The position numbers and the translations under genes are program-made. Positions 17,611 to 25,870 of a stretch of DNA of 64,000 nucleotides are shown in pieces (within the stretch, counting starts at the first letter, position 1; every line of letters starts with the position of its first letter). The notes below the pieces were generated by a model. That model made no database searches, had not been told where the DNA came from, and saw nothing but the letters and a program-made list of their open reading frames with translations. This stretch comes from CAZCQP01 sp964500895 (GTDB lineage: Bacteria; Bacillota; Clostridia; Lachnospirales; JAISER01): the NCBI GenBank assembly GCA_964500895.1, contig CAZCQP010000006.1, positions 15,210 to 79,209 of the forward strand. Reading direction: 5' to 3'.

Positions 17611-19830
17611 ATGAAAAACTTAAAAATCAGCGCTAAGCTTTGGTTAGGGTTCGGCGTGGTGCTGGTCATGATTATTTTGCTTGGTACGCTTTCATTATTT
17701 AGTATTGGCAGAATAAACAAGGTAGTCACCTTGTATGCCACCAAAACCTTGCCAAATACAGGCTATATTTGGGAAATTCGATATGAAATGGTTTCTATAG
17801 AACGTTACTTAACCGAAGCCATTGCCACCGAAAGCCGGGATGTAAAGCTGGATATGCTTAAAAAAGCGGATGAAGAGGGGGCACTGCTTCTTGAACGCAT
17901 TGACCGTTACAAGCAAAATGCCAGAACAGACCCAGCACTTATAGAGGAATACGTTAAGCGCTTAGAAAGCGCTGCCCAATACAGGCAACAAATTACAGAC
18001 ATCCTTAATCTTCCAGAGTCCAAGGAAAACGATGCATTAGCGCTGGAGATATTTGAAAACCAGTACGTTCCCGCCTTTGACAGTGCTACCGAGGCGTTAA
18101 CAAAAGTGTCGGACGTGGTTTACCAACTGGCAGACAAACAGAAAGCAGATGCGGAAGTAACCTTTGGTACCGTGAAATCCGCTGTGTTTTTCATTACTTT
18201 ATTTATTGCGTTTTTAGCCGTTTTGATGGTGGCTTTAATCCGCAGGTCCATCATCACCCCAGTGAGAGCCATTGAGCAAATGGCCAATGATTTATCTGAA
18301 GGCCGGATGAACAGCAACGTCACCTATGTAAGCAAAGATGAGTTTGGCAGCCTGGTGCAGACCATGGGCACAGTGCGCCAGACCATTTCCATGCTGGTGG
18401 ACCGCCTGCAAAAGCTGATTGTAGATTTTGATAAAGGCATCACCGATTCCAGAGTGGACGAAACAGTGTTTAAAGGGGAATACCAGTCGTTGGCCCAGGG
18501 GGTAAATGAACTTTGCAGCACGTTGATTAACGATAATTTATTAATCATGGATGCCTTTGGCGCCTTAGGCAATGGTGATTTTAATGCCACTTTAACACAG
18601 CTACCCGGGCAAAAGGCTGTTGCCAACGAACGGTTTGATGTGTTTAAAGCCAACATTAAGGCTTTGCATACAGACTTGTCTATGCTGATAGACAGCGCCG
18701 CCGGCGGTAAGCTGGACACCCGCATTGACGCAGCCGCTTACAAAGATGGTTGGCAGGAAATTGTAACAGGCTTAAACAACCTGTTGGCTGCGGTGAACAA
18801 ACCCATTGAAGATGCCAACCAGGTGCTGGAGCAGTTGGCCCGTGGGCAGTTTGATGTAAGGATTCAAAATGCCTACAAAGGCGCTTTTGCGGAAATGATG
18901 TTGTCTTTGAACAGCATGGTGCAAACCATTGGTTCTTATATTGCTGAAATTACCCAAATGCTGCAAGTTATGGCAGAGGGTGACTTACGCTCTACCATTA
19001 ACCGGGACTATGTGGGTGAGTTTGGCCAGATTAAAGATTCCATCAACCACATCGTTAACACCATGCAGGAAACCATCCAAAACATTATTGCTTCTGCGGA
19101 CAATGTGCGCGCTGGTGCAAGGCAAATTTCAGAATCTGCCATGGACTTGGCTTCCGGGGCTTCAAACCAGGCCGGTGCTGTGGAGCAATTGTCGGCGTCC
19201 ATCAGCGTGATTAACGAACAGTCTACCCAAAACACAGCCAGAACCAAAGAAGCAAACCAACTGTCCCAGCGGGCCATTGCCGGGGCGGAAAACGGCCGCA
19301 AAGAAATGCAGCAGATGTTGGATTCTATGGAGACCATTAAAAAATCTTCCCACGACATTGCAAACATCATTAAGGTGATTGACGACATTGCTTTCCAAAC
19401 AAACTTGCTGGCCTTAAACGCTGCGGTAGAGGCTGCCCGGGCCGGTGAGCACGGCAGAGGGTTTTCGGTGGTGGCGGAAGAGGTGCGGGCGTTGGCAGGA
19501 AGAAGCCAGGAAGCGGCCAAAAACACAGAGTCGCTCATTGACCAAACCATTCAAAACATTAATGCGGGTTCGGAAATTGCCACCACCACCGCCGATGCTT
19601 TAAACACCATTGTGAATGACATTAATTCCATTTCGTCCATCATTGAGGACATTGACCAGTCCAGCGCCAACCAGGCAGACAGCATTGCCCAAATTACCGC
19701 TGGCATTAACCAAATTTCAGAGGTGGTACAAAGCAATTCTTCTACGTCGGAGGAATCTGCGGCAGCGTCTCAGGAACTGAGCAGCCAGTCCGAGCTGCTG
19801 GCCACCATGGTAGAGAGTTTTAAAGTTTAG
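17611..19830 (+). CDS. Methyl-accepting chemotaxis protein
   Basis: The 739-residue receptor has a transmembrane helix at about 11-32, an extracytoplasmic four-helix-bundle sensor (about 33-190), a second transmembrane helix (about 190-212), a HAMP domain (about 212-265) and several further HAMP-like stretches up to ~500. The C-terminal signalling hairpin contains LLALNAAVEAARAGEHGRGF and VVAEEVRALAGRS, the CheA/CheW-binding tip. It implies a chemotactic, probably motile cell. The ligand is not predictable. GGAGG precedes the ATG by 8 bases. The gene is monocistronic, followed by the 138-bp repeat array. Confidence 0.95.
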   Translation: MKNLKISAKLWLGFGVVLVMIILLGTLSLFSIGRINKVVTLYATKTLPNTGYIWEIRYEMVSIERYLTEAIATESRDVKLDMLKKADEEGALLLERIDRYKQNARTDPALIEEYVKRLESAAQYRQQITDILNLPESKENDALALEIFENQYVPAFDSATEALTKVSDVVYQLADKQKADAEVTFGTVKSAVFFITLFIAFLAVLMVALIRRSIITPVRAIEQMANDLSEGRMNSNVTYVSKDEFGSLVQTMGTVRQTISMLVDRLQKLIVDFDKGITDSRVDETVFKGEYQSLAQGVNELCSTLINDNLLIMDAFGALGNGDFNATLTQLPGQKAVANERFDVFKANIKALHTDLSMLIDSAAGGKLDTRIDAAAYKDGWQEIVTGLNNLLAAVNKPIEDANQVLEQLARGQFDVRIQNAYKGAFAEMMLSLNSMVQTIGSYIAEITQMLQVMAEGDLRSTINRDYVGEFGQIKDSINHIVNTMQETIQNIIASADNVRAGARQISESAMDLASGASNQAGAVEQLSASISVINEQSTQNTARTKEANQLSQRAIAGAENGRKEMQQMLDSMETIKKSSHDIANIIKVIDDIAFQTNLLALNAAVEAARAGEHGRGFSVVAEEVRALAGRSQEAAKNTESLIDQTIQNINAGSEIATTTADALNTIVNDINSISSIIEDIDQSSANQADSIAQITAGINQISEVVQSNSSTSEESAAASQELSSQSELLATMVESFKV

Positions 19831-19865
19831 AGGCGGGTAAAACCTTGGGGCGTTGCCCCAAACCC

Positions 19866-20265
19866 CACTTCTTTCTTGTAAGAAAGAAGCAAAGAACTTT
19901 TAAGGGAAATGCCGCTTAGCGGCATTTCTAGGTAAAGGCTTTTTAAAAGGCTTGGGTAACATATTCCCGAAAAAGCTTCCCAAGGTCTTTTGTCCCCAAA
20001 CCACACTTCTTTCGTAAAAGAAAGAAGCAAAGAACTTTTAAGGGAAATGCCGCTTAGCGGCATTTCTAGGTAAAGGCTTTTTAAAAGGCTTGGGTAACAT
20101 ATTCCCGAAAAAGCTACCCAAGGTCTTTTGTCCCCAAACCACACTTCTTTCGTAAAAGAAAGAAGCACAAAGTTTTTAAGGGAAATGCCGCTTTGCGGCA
20201 TTTCAAGATAAAGGCTTTTTAAAGGGTTTGGGAAACTTTTTCTTGAAAAAGTTTCCCAAGGTTTT
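19866..20265. repeat. Tandem array of three 138-bp units rich in palindromes
   Basis: Units start at 19866, 20004 and 20142 (period exactly 138); the first two are nearly identical and the third is diverged at its end. Each contains CTTCTTTC...GAAAGAAG, AAATGCCGC-TTA-GCGGCATTT and AAAGGCTTTTTAAAAGGC, and the last ends in GGGAAACTTTTT...AAAAAGTTTCCC (about 20230-20259). Related units occur inverted at 34112-34461. It does not look like a gene or a CRISPR: units are contiguous with no unique spacers. Confidence 0.9.
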
Positions 20266-20280
20266 TTATCTACACAAATA

Positions 20281-20324
20281 AAGGGCATCCTTAACCACGG
20301 CTTACGCCGGGGTGGGATGCCCTT
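20281..20324. terminator. Hairpin, probably a bidirectional terminator
   Basis: AAGGGCATCC (20281-20290) pairs with GGATGCCCTT (20315-20324), enclosing a GC-rich CCACGGC...GCCGGGG part. T-rich sequence follows on the plus strand. It could end both the chemoreceptor transcript and the minus-strand recombinase transcript. Confidence 0.5.
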
Positions 20325-20434
20325 CTTTGCTTTCGTATTTTTTTCAGAGAGAGGTAATGCGCATTGTTGGTTTTTGTCTTTAGCAAAAACGTTCATGAAG
20401 GGCTGTCGTTTGAAAGCCAGCCCGGAAGGTTACA

Positions 20435-20632
20435 TTAAATGGCTACATGGGTAAAGCTGGCAATTCTGTCAATAGGGATTTCTGTCACGGAGCCAAGCCA
20501 GTTGCTACCACAGCCGCCACCACAGCCACAGCCCCAGCTGCCGCCCCAGCCAGTGCCCCAGCCAGTGCCCCAGCCAGTGCCCCAGCCAGTGCCCCAGCCG
20601 TTTAAGCCCACAGCGTTGTTGCCGCCAGGCAT
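20435..20632 (-). CDS. Possible Gly/Trp-rich small protein after the recombinase operon
   Basis: A 65-residue frame has four GTGW repeats, a GCGCGGGCG segment and a non-repetitive tail (VTEIPIDRIASFTHVAI). Codon choice resembles neighbouring genes (GAA, AAA, GGC, AAC). The frame stays open upstream into the end of the recombinase gene, but the only standard start, ATG at 20632, has no Shine-Dalgarno sequence. It could instead be reached by frameshifting from the recombinase 3' end. The antisense frame (20439-20753, Pro/Gln-rich) competes; at most one is likely real. Confidence 0.3.
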   Translation of the reverse strand: MPGGNNAVGLNGWGTGWGTGWGTGWGTGWGGSWGCGCGGGCGSNWLGSVTEIPIDRIASFTHVAI

Positions 20633-20753
20633 CCAACCGGTGCAAGCGCTTCCTACTGGGCAAGCTGGAGGTGCGCCGCCACCACCAACAGTTTTGCCAC
20701 CATCATGGGCGCTGTTAGAGAAAGGGCAGCAGTATTTGGCGCTGGGTATTTAA
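20439..20753 (+). CDS. Possible Pro/Gln-rich small protein (antisense alternative)
   Basis: The 104-residue plus-strand frame starts MATWVKLAILSIGIS, has PQPV repeats and a Pro-rich end, and is preceded by GGAAGG nine bases before the ATG. It overlaps the recombinase 3' end tail to tail by 39 bases and lies wholly opposite the Gly/Trp-rich frame. It uses more GAG, AAG and CAG codons than neighbouring genes do, so I give it no more weight than the antisense option. Confidence 0.25.
   Translation: MATWVKLAILSIGISVTEPSQLLPQPPPQPQPQLPPQPVPQPVPQPVPQPVPQPFKPTALLPPGIQPVQALPTGQAGGAPPPPTVLPPSWALLEKGQQYLALGI
20544..20599. repeat. 12-bp minisatellite, four perfect units plus a partial one
   Basis: CCCCAGCCAGTG is repeated exactly at 20544, 20556, 20568 and 20580, with an 8-base partial at 20592. 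The 12-base period keeps every frame open, so copy-number change would lengthen or shorten the encoded GTGW (minus) or PQPV (plus) run without a frameshift. Confidence 0.95.
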
Positions 20754-21974
20754 GGTTTCGGCTTGCTTTTCAATTGCTTCCAACGTTTCGGCCAAAGCAT
20801 AGGCTTTGGTTGGTTCGCCTTCTGCCAGAAAACCGCTAATGGCTTGCACACAGTGGGTATGCTGCTGTTGGGTTTTGCCATACGCCTTGTGGATGGCGGT
20901 GGCCTTTTGCCGCAGCCGTTTTTTTAAGGGCTTTTGAGCAGAAAGCCCAAACAGGGGCAGTATGTGGCTGACGGCTTGAACCACGGCGGCATCTGTTGCC
21001 CCAGCAGGTATGCTGTAAGGGCCGGTGCACGGGGAAAGCCTTGTTTTGCCCGTGCAGTAATAGCTGTTGGCTCGGCCTTTCTTCGCCATCCGTGCCCCAC
21101 ATGCCCTGCAATGAAGCAGCGGGTTCAACAAAGCCGCCTCGGCCTTGGCCTTTGGCTGTGGGCGGCGGGTATTGGCTTTTTCCCATACGTCTGCATGTAC
21201 AAGTGCCAAATGGGGGTAAAAATGGCCCCCGTATACCCCTTTGTACAGCGGGTTTTGCAAAAGGCGGTAAATGGCTGCGGGCCGCCAGTTGTTCCCTTTT
21301 TGGGTGGGAATGCCCTGTGCGTTTAAGGTTTTGGCAATTTTGTAGCCCCCCGCCTGTTGATGGGCGGCCATGTAAAAAATGCGGGTAACAACGGCTTCTT
21401 CTTCTGGCAGGGGTGTAAGCAGGTGTACAGCCCGCCCCCGGCGGTTCACTTCCCTGCTTTCCACCAACTGATAACCGTATGGCGGGCTTCCTCCGCGGTA
21501 CTTTCCGGCGGCCACAAGTTGCCGGTGGGCTTCCGATACACGCTGGCTGTTGTTGGCGCTCTCCCCTCCGGCGTGCCAGAAGCGGATGTAGTTCATCAAT
21601 CGGTCGCCTGCATCCTCCAGCCGCAAAGGGCCTTCGCATACGCTGTAAAGCGCCACCCCCAGCCCCCACAGCCGGGCGGCCAAAAAAGGCATCTCCTTTT
21701 CCTGACGGCCCAGGCGGTCAAACATAAACACCAGCAGCACATCAAAGCACCCTTGGGATGCATCCCCCAAAAGCCGCTGCATCACCGGGCGCTTGCTTAA
21801 GGGCTTGCGGTAGCCGGAAACCCCTTTTTCTTCATATTCCTCCACCAAAACCCAGCCGGGCTTTTGGTCAATAAAGGCTTGGCAGGATTGGCGCTGCATG
21901 GGCATGTCCAGCTTGTCCAGCTGCCCCAGGGTGGACACCCGGTACAAGCAGGCCACCCGGCGTGTTTTGGTCAT
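20715..21974 (-). CDS. Large serine recombinase (second of the pair)
   Basis: The 419-residue protein has the resolvase/invertase catalytic domain with nucleophile S14 (YRVST) and the Arg-rich FDRLGRQ stretch near residue 90. A recombinase domain follows (GGSPPYGYQLV near 158, then IPTQKG...W), a Zn-ribbon (CRACGARM...YYCTG) and a C-terminal coiled coil. Such enzymes cut and rejoin DNA at attachment sites or invert segments. Its ATG overlaps the stop of the upstream recombinase (ATGA). It is shorter at the C-terminus than its partner and the two are clearly diverged. Confidence 0.93.
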   Translation of the reverse strand: MTKTRRVACLYRVSTLGQLDKLDMPMQRQSCQAFIDQKPGWVLVEEYEEKGVSGYRKPLSKRPVMQRLLGDASQGCFDVLLVFMFDRLGRQEKEMPFLAARLWGLGVALYSVCEGPLRLEDAGDRLMNYIRFWHAGGESANNSQRVSEAHRQLVAAGKYRGGSPPYGYQLVESREVNRRGRAVHLLTPLPEEEAVVTRIFYMAAHQQAGGYKIAKTLNAQGIPTQKGNNWRPAAIYRLLQNPLYKGVYGGHFYPHLALVHADVWEKANTRRPQPKAKAEAALLNPLLHCRACGARMAKKGRANSYYCTGKTRLSPCTGPYSIPAGATDAAVVQAVSHILPLFGLSAQKPLKKRLRQKATAIHKAYGKTQQQHTHCVQAISGFLAEGEPTKAYALAETLEAIEKQAETLNTQRQILLPFL

Positions 21975-23575
21975 GGCGGGTCACCTGCCTGTGTTTCCCA
22001 GCCTGGCAGGGGGTGTTTAAAGTAAATGTGCAAATGGCCGGGGGAAACTTCAATGCGTTCAATGAGGGCGGATAGTACCATCTTTTGGGTTTCAGGGGGT
22101 GCGTTCAGCAGTTCCTTTTGCCAATCGGGCGGGAAAGGAACGGGAGCGGAGGGTTCACAGTGACTCTGGGAAGCTTCTTCCTGCACGGCCAAAAGCTGGG
22201 CCTCCTTTTCCTGTATGATGGTGGCCAACTGCCTGGGAGTAAAAGGGCTTTCCCCCAGCAACGCCTTTGCGGTTTCTGCCTGCAAGGCGGCAAGTTCTTT
22301 GTTTAAACGGTTTTGTTCGGATTTTGTTTGCCGGGCTTGGGCTTTTTGTGCCACAACATTTTGGGTCTTGCGTTCCTCTATTTTTGCTTGCACTCGCGTA
22401 AAATCCACCAGGGGCAGACATCCAAAAATGTGGCTCAAGACCACCGGGTCTATTTTGTTTTGGCTGTAGGTGTGCTGGCTGGGGCAGGCAGGCGGGTGAC
22501 CGCCGGTGCGGCAGGTGTATTGGGGCTTTGACGCTGTTTTCACTTCCCCTGTTTTTAGCCTCCACCGTTTCTGCCCGTAACGCACCCCCATAGCCTGGCC
22601 GCAGCCCATGCAAAACACAAGCCCGGAAAAAAGCAGGGGGCTTTTGCTCTGGGCTTGCAGCCTAGGGGTAGTTGGCTTTGGGGTGTGTTGTTGACGCAAA
22701 GCCTCTGCCCGTGCCCACACTGCTTCGGAAACAATGGCCAAGTGGGGCAAAGGGGTTAGGGCCGTAATCCAGTCTTTTTCCGGCAAACGCAATTGCCCAG
22801 TGGGTTTGCGCTGCCGTTTGCCGTACACATACCACCCTTTATACACCGGGTTTTTAAGCAGCGATAACACCCCCGCCCCCGTCCACCGGCCCCCTTTTTG
22901 AGTGGGAATGGCTTTTGCATTCAGCCATTGGGCAATTTTCCCCCCGCCCATGGCATAATCTGCCGCCAGCTGGTAAATGCGGCGCACAATAGGGGCTTGG
23001 GTGTCGTCTAAGGCCAGCCCTCGCCGAGGCAAGCCTTGTCTTGTGGCATCTTTTGTCCATACCAGCCGGTAGCCGTAGGGGGGGCTTCCCCCACGGAAAA
23101 CCCCGTCCATGGCCATCTGCTTGTGTTTTTCCCACACCCTTTTACCAGTTTTCTCGCTTTCCCCGCCGGACTGCCAAAACCGCAAATAATTTAAAAGCTT
23201 ATCCGTGCGGTTTTCAATGGTTTGCTGCCCTTCCGTCACGCTCCACACTTCAATGCCCCGGCTCACCAGCCATTCCACCACAAAAGGGGTTTCATCCTCA
23301 CGGCGGCCAAGGCGGTCGAACATAAACACCAAAAGCACATCAAAGCAGCCGTTGCCGGCATCGGCTTTCATCTGCTGCAACACGTCCCGTTCTTCCGCCC
23401 GCTTATGGTAGCCGGACACCCCTTTTTCCGTGTATTCCATAGCCAGTTCCCAGCCTGGGCGGCCTTCGATGAATGCCCGACAAGCCTTTTTTTGCAAAGG
23501 AATGTCGTTATCTGTCACTTGTTTTTTAGTGGACACCCGGTACAGACAGGCCACTTTTTTAATGGCTTCATCCAT
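21971..23575 (-). CDS. Large serine recombinase (first of the pair)
   Basis: The 534-residue enzyme has catalytic S15 (YRVSTKKQ), FDRLGRRED, a recombinase domain with GGSPPYGYRLV and IPTQKGGRW, a Zn-ribbon with CMGCGQAM and CPS, and a long coiled coil before the C-terminus. Two adjacent large serine recombinases recall ccrA/ccrB of SCC elements and some excision cassettes, but no attachment site was found and there is no cargo boundary I can define. It starts inside the stop of the small ORF upstream (TGATG). Confidence 0.93.
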   Translation of the reverse strand: MDEAIKKVACLYRVSTKKQVTDNDIPLQKKACRAFIEGRPGWELAMEYTEKGVSGYHKRAEERDVLQQMKADAGNGCFDVLLVFMFDRLGRREDETPFVVEWLVSRGIEVWSVTEGQQTIENRTDKLLNYLRFWQSGGESEKTGKRVWEKHKQMAMDGVFRGGSPPYGYRLVWTKDATRQGLPRRGLALDDTQAPIVRRIYQLAADYAMGGGKIAQWLNAKAIPTQKGGRWTGAGVLSLLKNPVYKGWYVYGKRQRKPTGQLRLPEKDWITALTPLPHLAIVSEAVWARAEALRQQHTPKPTTPRLQAQSKSPLLFSGLVFCMGCGQAMGVRYGQKRWRLKTGEVKTASKPQYTCRTGGHPPACPSQHTYSQNKIDPVVLSHIFGCLPLVDFTRVQAKIEERKTQNVVAQKAQARQTKSEQNRLNKELAALQAETAKALLGESPFTPRQLATIIQEKEAQLLAVQEEASQSHCEPSAPVPFPPDWQKELLNAPPETQKMVLSALIERIEVSPGHLHIYFKHPLPGWETQAGDPP

Positions 23576-23784
23576 CAGGGTTGCAGATCTTTCAAATGAT
23601 TTTCCGTATACAGGGTAGACAAAGCGTCTGTTAAAACCTCCTGCTCATAACGGTTGGCCTCCCCAAGGGGAAAGTACAGGTGCACGGTCATGTCCCGGGC
23701 GCTGGAAGGGCGGCTTAAATGGAGGTACGTGCCTGTTTTTTCCATGTTGTAAGTCATGTCGTTGAGTTGTATGGTTTGGGGCAT
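23575..23784 (-). CDS. Small hypothetical protein opening the recombinase operon
   Basis: The 69-residue product (start MPQTIQLNDMTYNMEKTG) is not a family I recognise. Its composition is that of a normal soluble protein. Its TGA stop shares a base with the recombinase ATG, so the three genes form a tightly coupled operon. By position it may be an accessory factor, such as a directionality or DNA-binding subunit, but no helix-turn-helix is evident. Confidence 0.6.
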   Translation of the reverse strand: MPQTIQLNDMTYNMEKTGTYLHLSRPSSARDMTVHLYFPLGEANRYEQEVLTDALSTLYTENHLKDLQP

Positions 23785-23896
23785 ACTAAATCACCACCGA
23801 TAAAAATGTTAACATCAATATATGTGCATAACAGACTGTCTCATACGTGATAACCTAGGCAAAAATTAAGGAGCCATTAAATTGCCACTGTAGTAA

Positions 23897-23991
23897 TTGG
23901 TATAGACCAAAAAAAGTTTTATAAATTGTTTGACAATGGGTATAAACGGTTTTATAATGATAAAAACAAGTTGCTAATTGGTACAGTCCAA
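23897..23991 (+). promoter_or_regulatory. Sigma-A promoter flanked by two GntR-type operators
   Basis: TTGACA (23930-23935), a 17-base spacer and TATAAT (23953-23958) form a perfect sigma-A promoter. TTGGTATAGACCAA (23897-23910) is a perfect dyad of the kind bound by HutC/NagR-type GntR regulators. TTGGTACAGTCCAA (23978-23991) is a near copy about 20 bases past the -10. The layout suggests repression, perhaps by looping, of the glutamate mutase operon. No GntR-family gene is in the window. Confidence 0.75.
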
Positions 23992-24025
23992 TTTGAAGAC
24001 AGTAGTGATGATGGAGGAATGCAGG

Positions 24026-24448
24026 ATGGAAAAAACAAAAGGCACCCTGATTATGGGTGTCATTGGCGCAGACGTTCACGCCGTGGGTAACAAGATTTTA
24101 GACTATGCGTTAACCCAAGCGGGGTTCAACGTCATCAACCTGGGGGTTATGGTGTCTCAAACAGAATTTATTGAGGCCGCCATGGAAGCAGATGCCCATG
24201 CCATTGTGGTATCTTCCCTTTACGGCCACGGCGAAATTGACTGCCGGGGATTGCGCGAAAAATGTGACGAAGCCGGACTTAAAAACATTAAACTTTACGT
24301 GGGCGGTAACCTGGTGGTTGGTGCGGCAGATTTTGAACAAGTGTCTGCCACATTTAAAGCCATGGGTTTTGACAGAGTATACCCGCCCGGCACATTGCCT
24401 GAAGACTGCATTGGCCACTTTGAAGCCGATTTGAGGGATATGGTATGA
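24026..24448 (+). CDS. glmS: Glutamate mutase sigma subunit (methylaspartate mutase, B12-binding)
   Basis: This 140-residue subunit binds adenosylcobalamin base-off and with the epsilon subunit converts L-glutamate to (2S,3S)-3-methylaspartate. The DxHxxG motif is D16-V-H18-A-V-G21, with H18 the lower axial cobalt ligand; SxL (SSLYGHGE) and GGN (VGGNL) motifs follow. The ATG at 24026 has GGAGG nearby and gives the canonical N-terminus; the longer frame from 23978 would start inside the operator. Its stop overlaps glmL by ATGA. Confidence 0.96.
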   Translation: MEKTKGTLIMGVIGADVHAVGNKILDYALTQAGFNVINLGVMVSQTEFIEAAMEADAHAIVVSSLYGHGEIDCRGLREKCDEAGLKNIKLYVGGNLVVGAADFEQVSATFKAMGFDRVYPPGTLPEDCIGHFEADLRDMV

Positions 24449-25836
24449 CAAAAACCATGCTGGCGGTGGATTTTGGTTCCACCTTTACAAAGGTGACGGC
24501 CATAGACATAACCGGGCGGCAGATTTTGGGAGTGGCCAAGTCCTTTACCACTATTGACACCGATGTGTGCCAGGGGTTAAACAATGCCTTGGCCATGCTG
24601 AAAGACCAGTGCGGCACAATAGACTTTGACTACAAGATGGCGTCTTCCAGCGCCGCTGGCGGGCTTAAAATGATTTCATGCGGCTTTGTGCCGGATTTAA
24701 CCACCAAAGCCTCCAAACTGGCAGCCGCCAGCGCCGGGGCAAAGGTGCTGAAAACCTATTCATACGAGCTTTCACCCTATGAATTGGAAGAAATTCAGGC
24801 TTTATCCCCAGACATTATTTTACTTACCGGGGGCATTGACGGGGGCAACAAGGCCGTGCTTTTGCACAACGCCAACATGTTGGCCACGTTGCCCGGGCAC
24901 TTTGCCGTTATTGTGGCAGGAAACAAAACCGCCGCCCACCAAGTGGGAGAAATATTAGAAGCGGCGGGTAAAGATGCCATTTTGTGCGAAAACGTGATGC
25001 CCCAGTTCAACAAGCTGAACATCATGCCCGCCAAAACGGCCATTCGCAAGCTATTTATCAAGAACATTATTGAAGCCAAGGGCTTAAACGATGCCCAGGT
25101 TCAAATGTCTGAAAGCATCATCCCCACACCGTTGGCTGTGTTCGAGGCCGCAGAGCTTTTGGCCAAAGGCACAGACAAAACAGCGGGCATGGGAAATTTA
25201 ATGGCCTATGATGTTGGCGGCGCCACCACGGATGTGTATTCCATGGCGGCAGGCACGCCATCCAGAGCCACTGTGGTAATGAAAGGCTTGCCGGAACCTT
25301 TTGCCAAACGAACGGTAGAAGGGGACATTGGGGTGCGGTACAGTATGCCCCATTTAATTGCCGAAGCCACACCGGAAGCCGTGGCAGCCTGGGCGGAAGT
25401 TACCCCAGAGGAAGTGCTGGCCTGGCAAGACAAATGCCAAAGCGCCATGGACACCGTGCCTCAACCGGGAACCCGGGAAAACCGCATAGACGAAGGTTTG
25501 GCGGCCATGGCGGTGTACATTGCTTCCAATCGGCACTGCGGCACGTATGAATCGGCCTACACCCCTGCCGGGGAAGTGTTCTTGCAAGAAGGCAAAGATT
25601 TAACCAAAGTGGAAGCTATCATCGGGTCTGGGGGCAGCATCATCCACAGCAGCAGACCGGGGGACATTTTAAAGCAATCCCTGTACACCCCGGCATTGCC
25701 CAACGTTTTAAAGCCTGCCCAAGCACGGATGTATCTGGACAAAGACAACATATTTGCCGCCATGGGGCTTTTGGGGCGTATAGACCCAGATGCCGCAGTG
25801 GAAATTATGCTGAAAAACTTTATTGAAGTTCAATAA
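24445..25836 (+). CDS. glmL: Glutamate mutase accessory protein GlmL/MutL (reactivase-like ATPase)
   Basis: The 463-residue protein belongs to the MutL/GlmL family of actin-like ATPases found between the two glutamate mutase subunit genes and thought to reactivate or chaperone the B12 enzyme. It begins with a phosphate-binding loop (VDFGSTFTKVTAID, residues 6-19) and has a second nucleotide-binding stretch, YDVGGATTDVYSM, near residue 253. It is unrelated to the DNA repair protein MutL. Overlap with glmS and a 34-bp gap to glmE fit the standard operon. Confidence 0.94.
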   Translation: MTKTMLAVDFGSTFTKVTAIDITGRQILGVAKSFTTIDTDVCQGLNNALAMLKDQCGTIDFDYKMASSSAAGGLKMISCGFVPDLTTKASKLAAASAGAKVLKTYSYELSPYELEEIQALSPDIILLTGGIDGGNKAVLLHNANMLATLPGHFAVIVAGNKTAAHQVGEILEAAGKDAILCENVMPQFNKLNIMPAKTAIRKLFIKNIIEAKGLNDAQVQMSESIIPTPLAVFEAAELLAKGTDKTAGMGNLMAYDVGGATTDVYSMAAGTPSRATVVMKGLPEPFAKRTVEGDIGVRYSMPHLIAEATPEAVAAWAEVTPEEVLAWQDKCQSAMDTVPQPGTRENRIDEGLAAMAVYIASNRHCGTYESAYTPAGEVFLQEGKDLTKVEAIIGSGGSIIHSSRPGDILKQSLYTPALPNVLKPAQARMYLDKDNIFAAMGLLGRIDPDAAVEIMLKNFIEVQ

Positions 25837-25870
25837 TATAGCGGTTTAACCATAAATATGGGAGGTTACC

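Noticed and set aside
19866..20265. Possible CRISPR array
   Set aside because: The whole 138-bp unit is repeated; there are no short repeats with unique spacers and no cas genes.
19827..20396. Minus-strand 189-codon ORF with three repeated blocks
   Set aside because: It is a translation of the 138-bp repeat array (period divisible by 3 keeps it open); no ribosome site, and the repeats also occur elsewhere in non-coding positions.
24445..25836. DNA mismatch repair MutL
   Set aside because: The mutL name used in glutamate mutase operons refers to an actin-like accessory protein; there is no GHKL ATPase motif.
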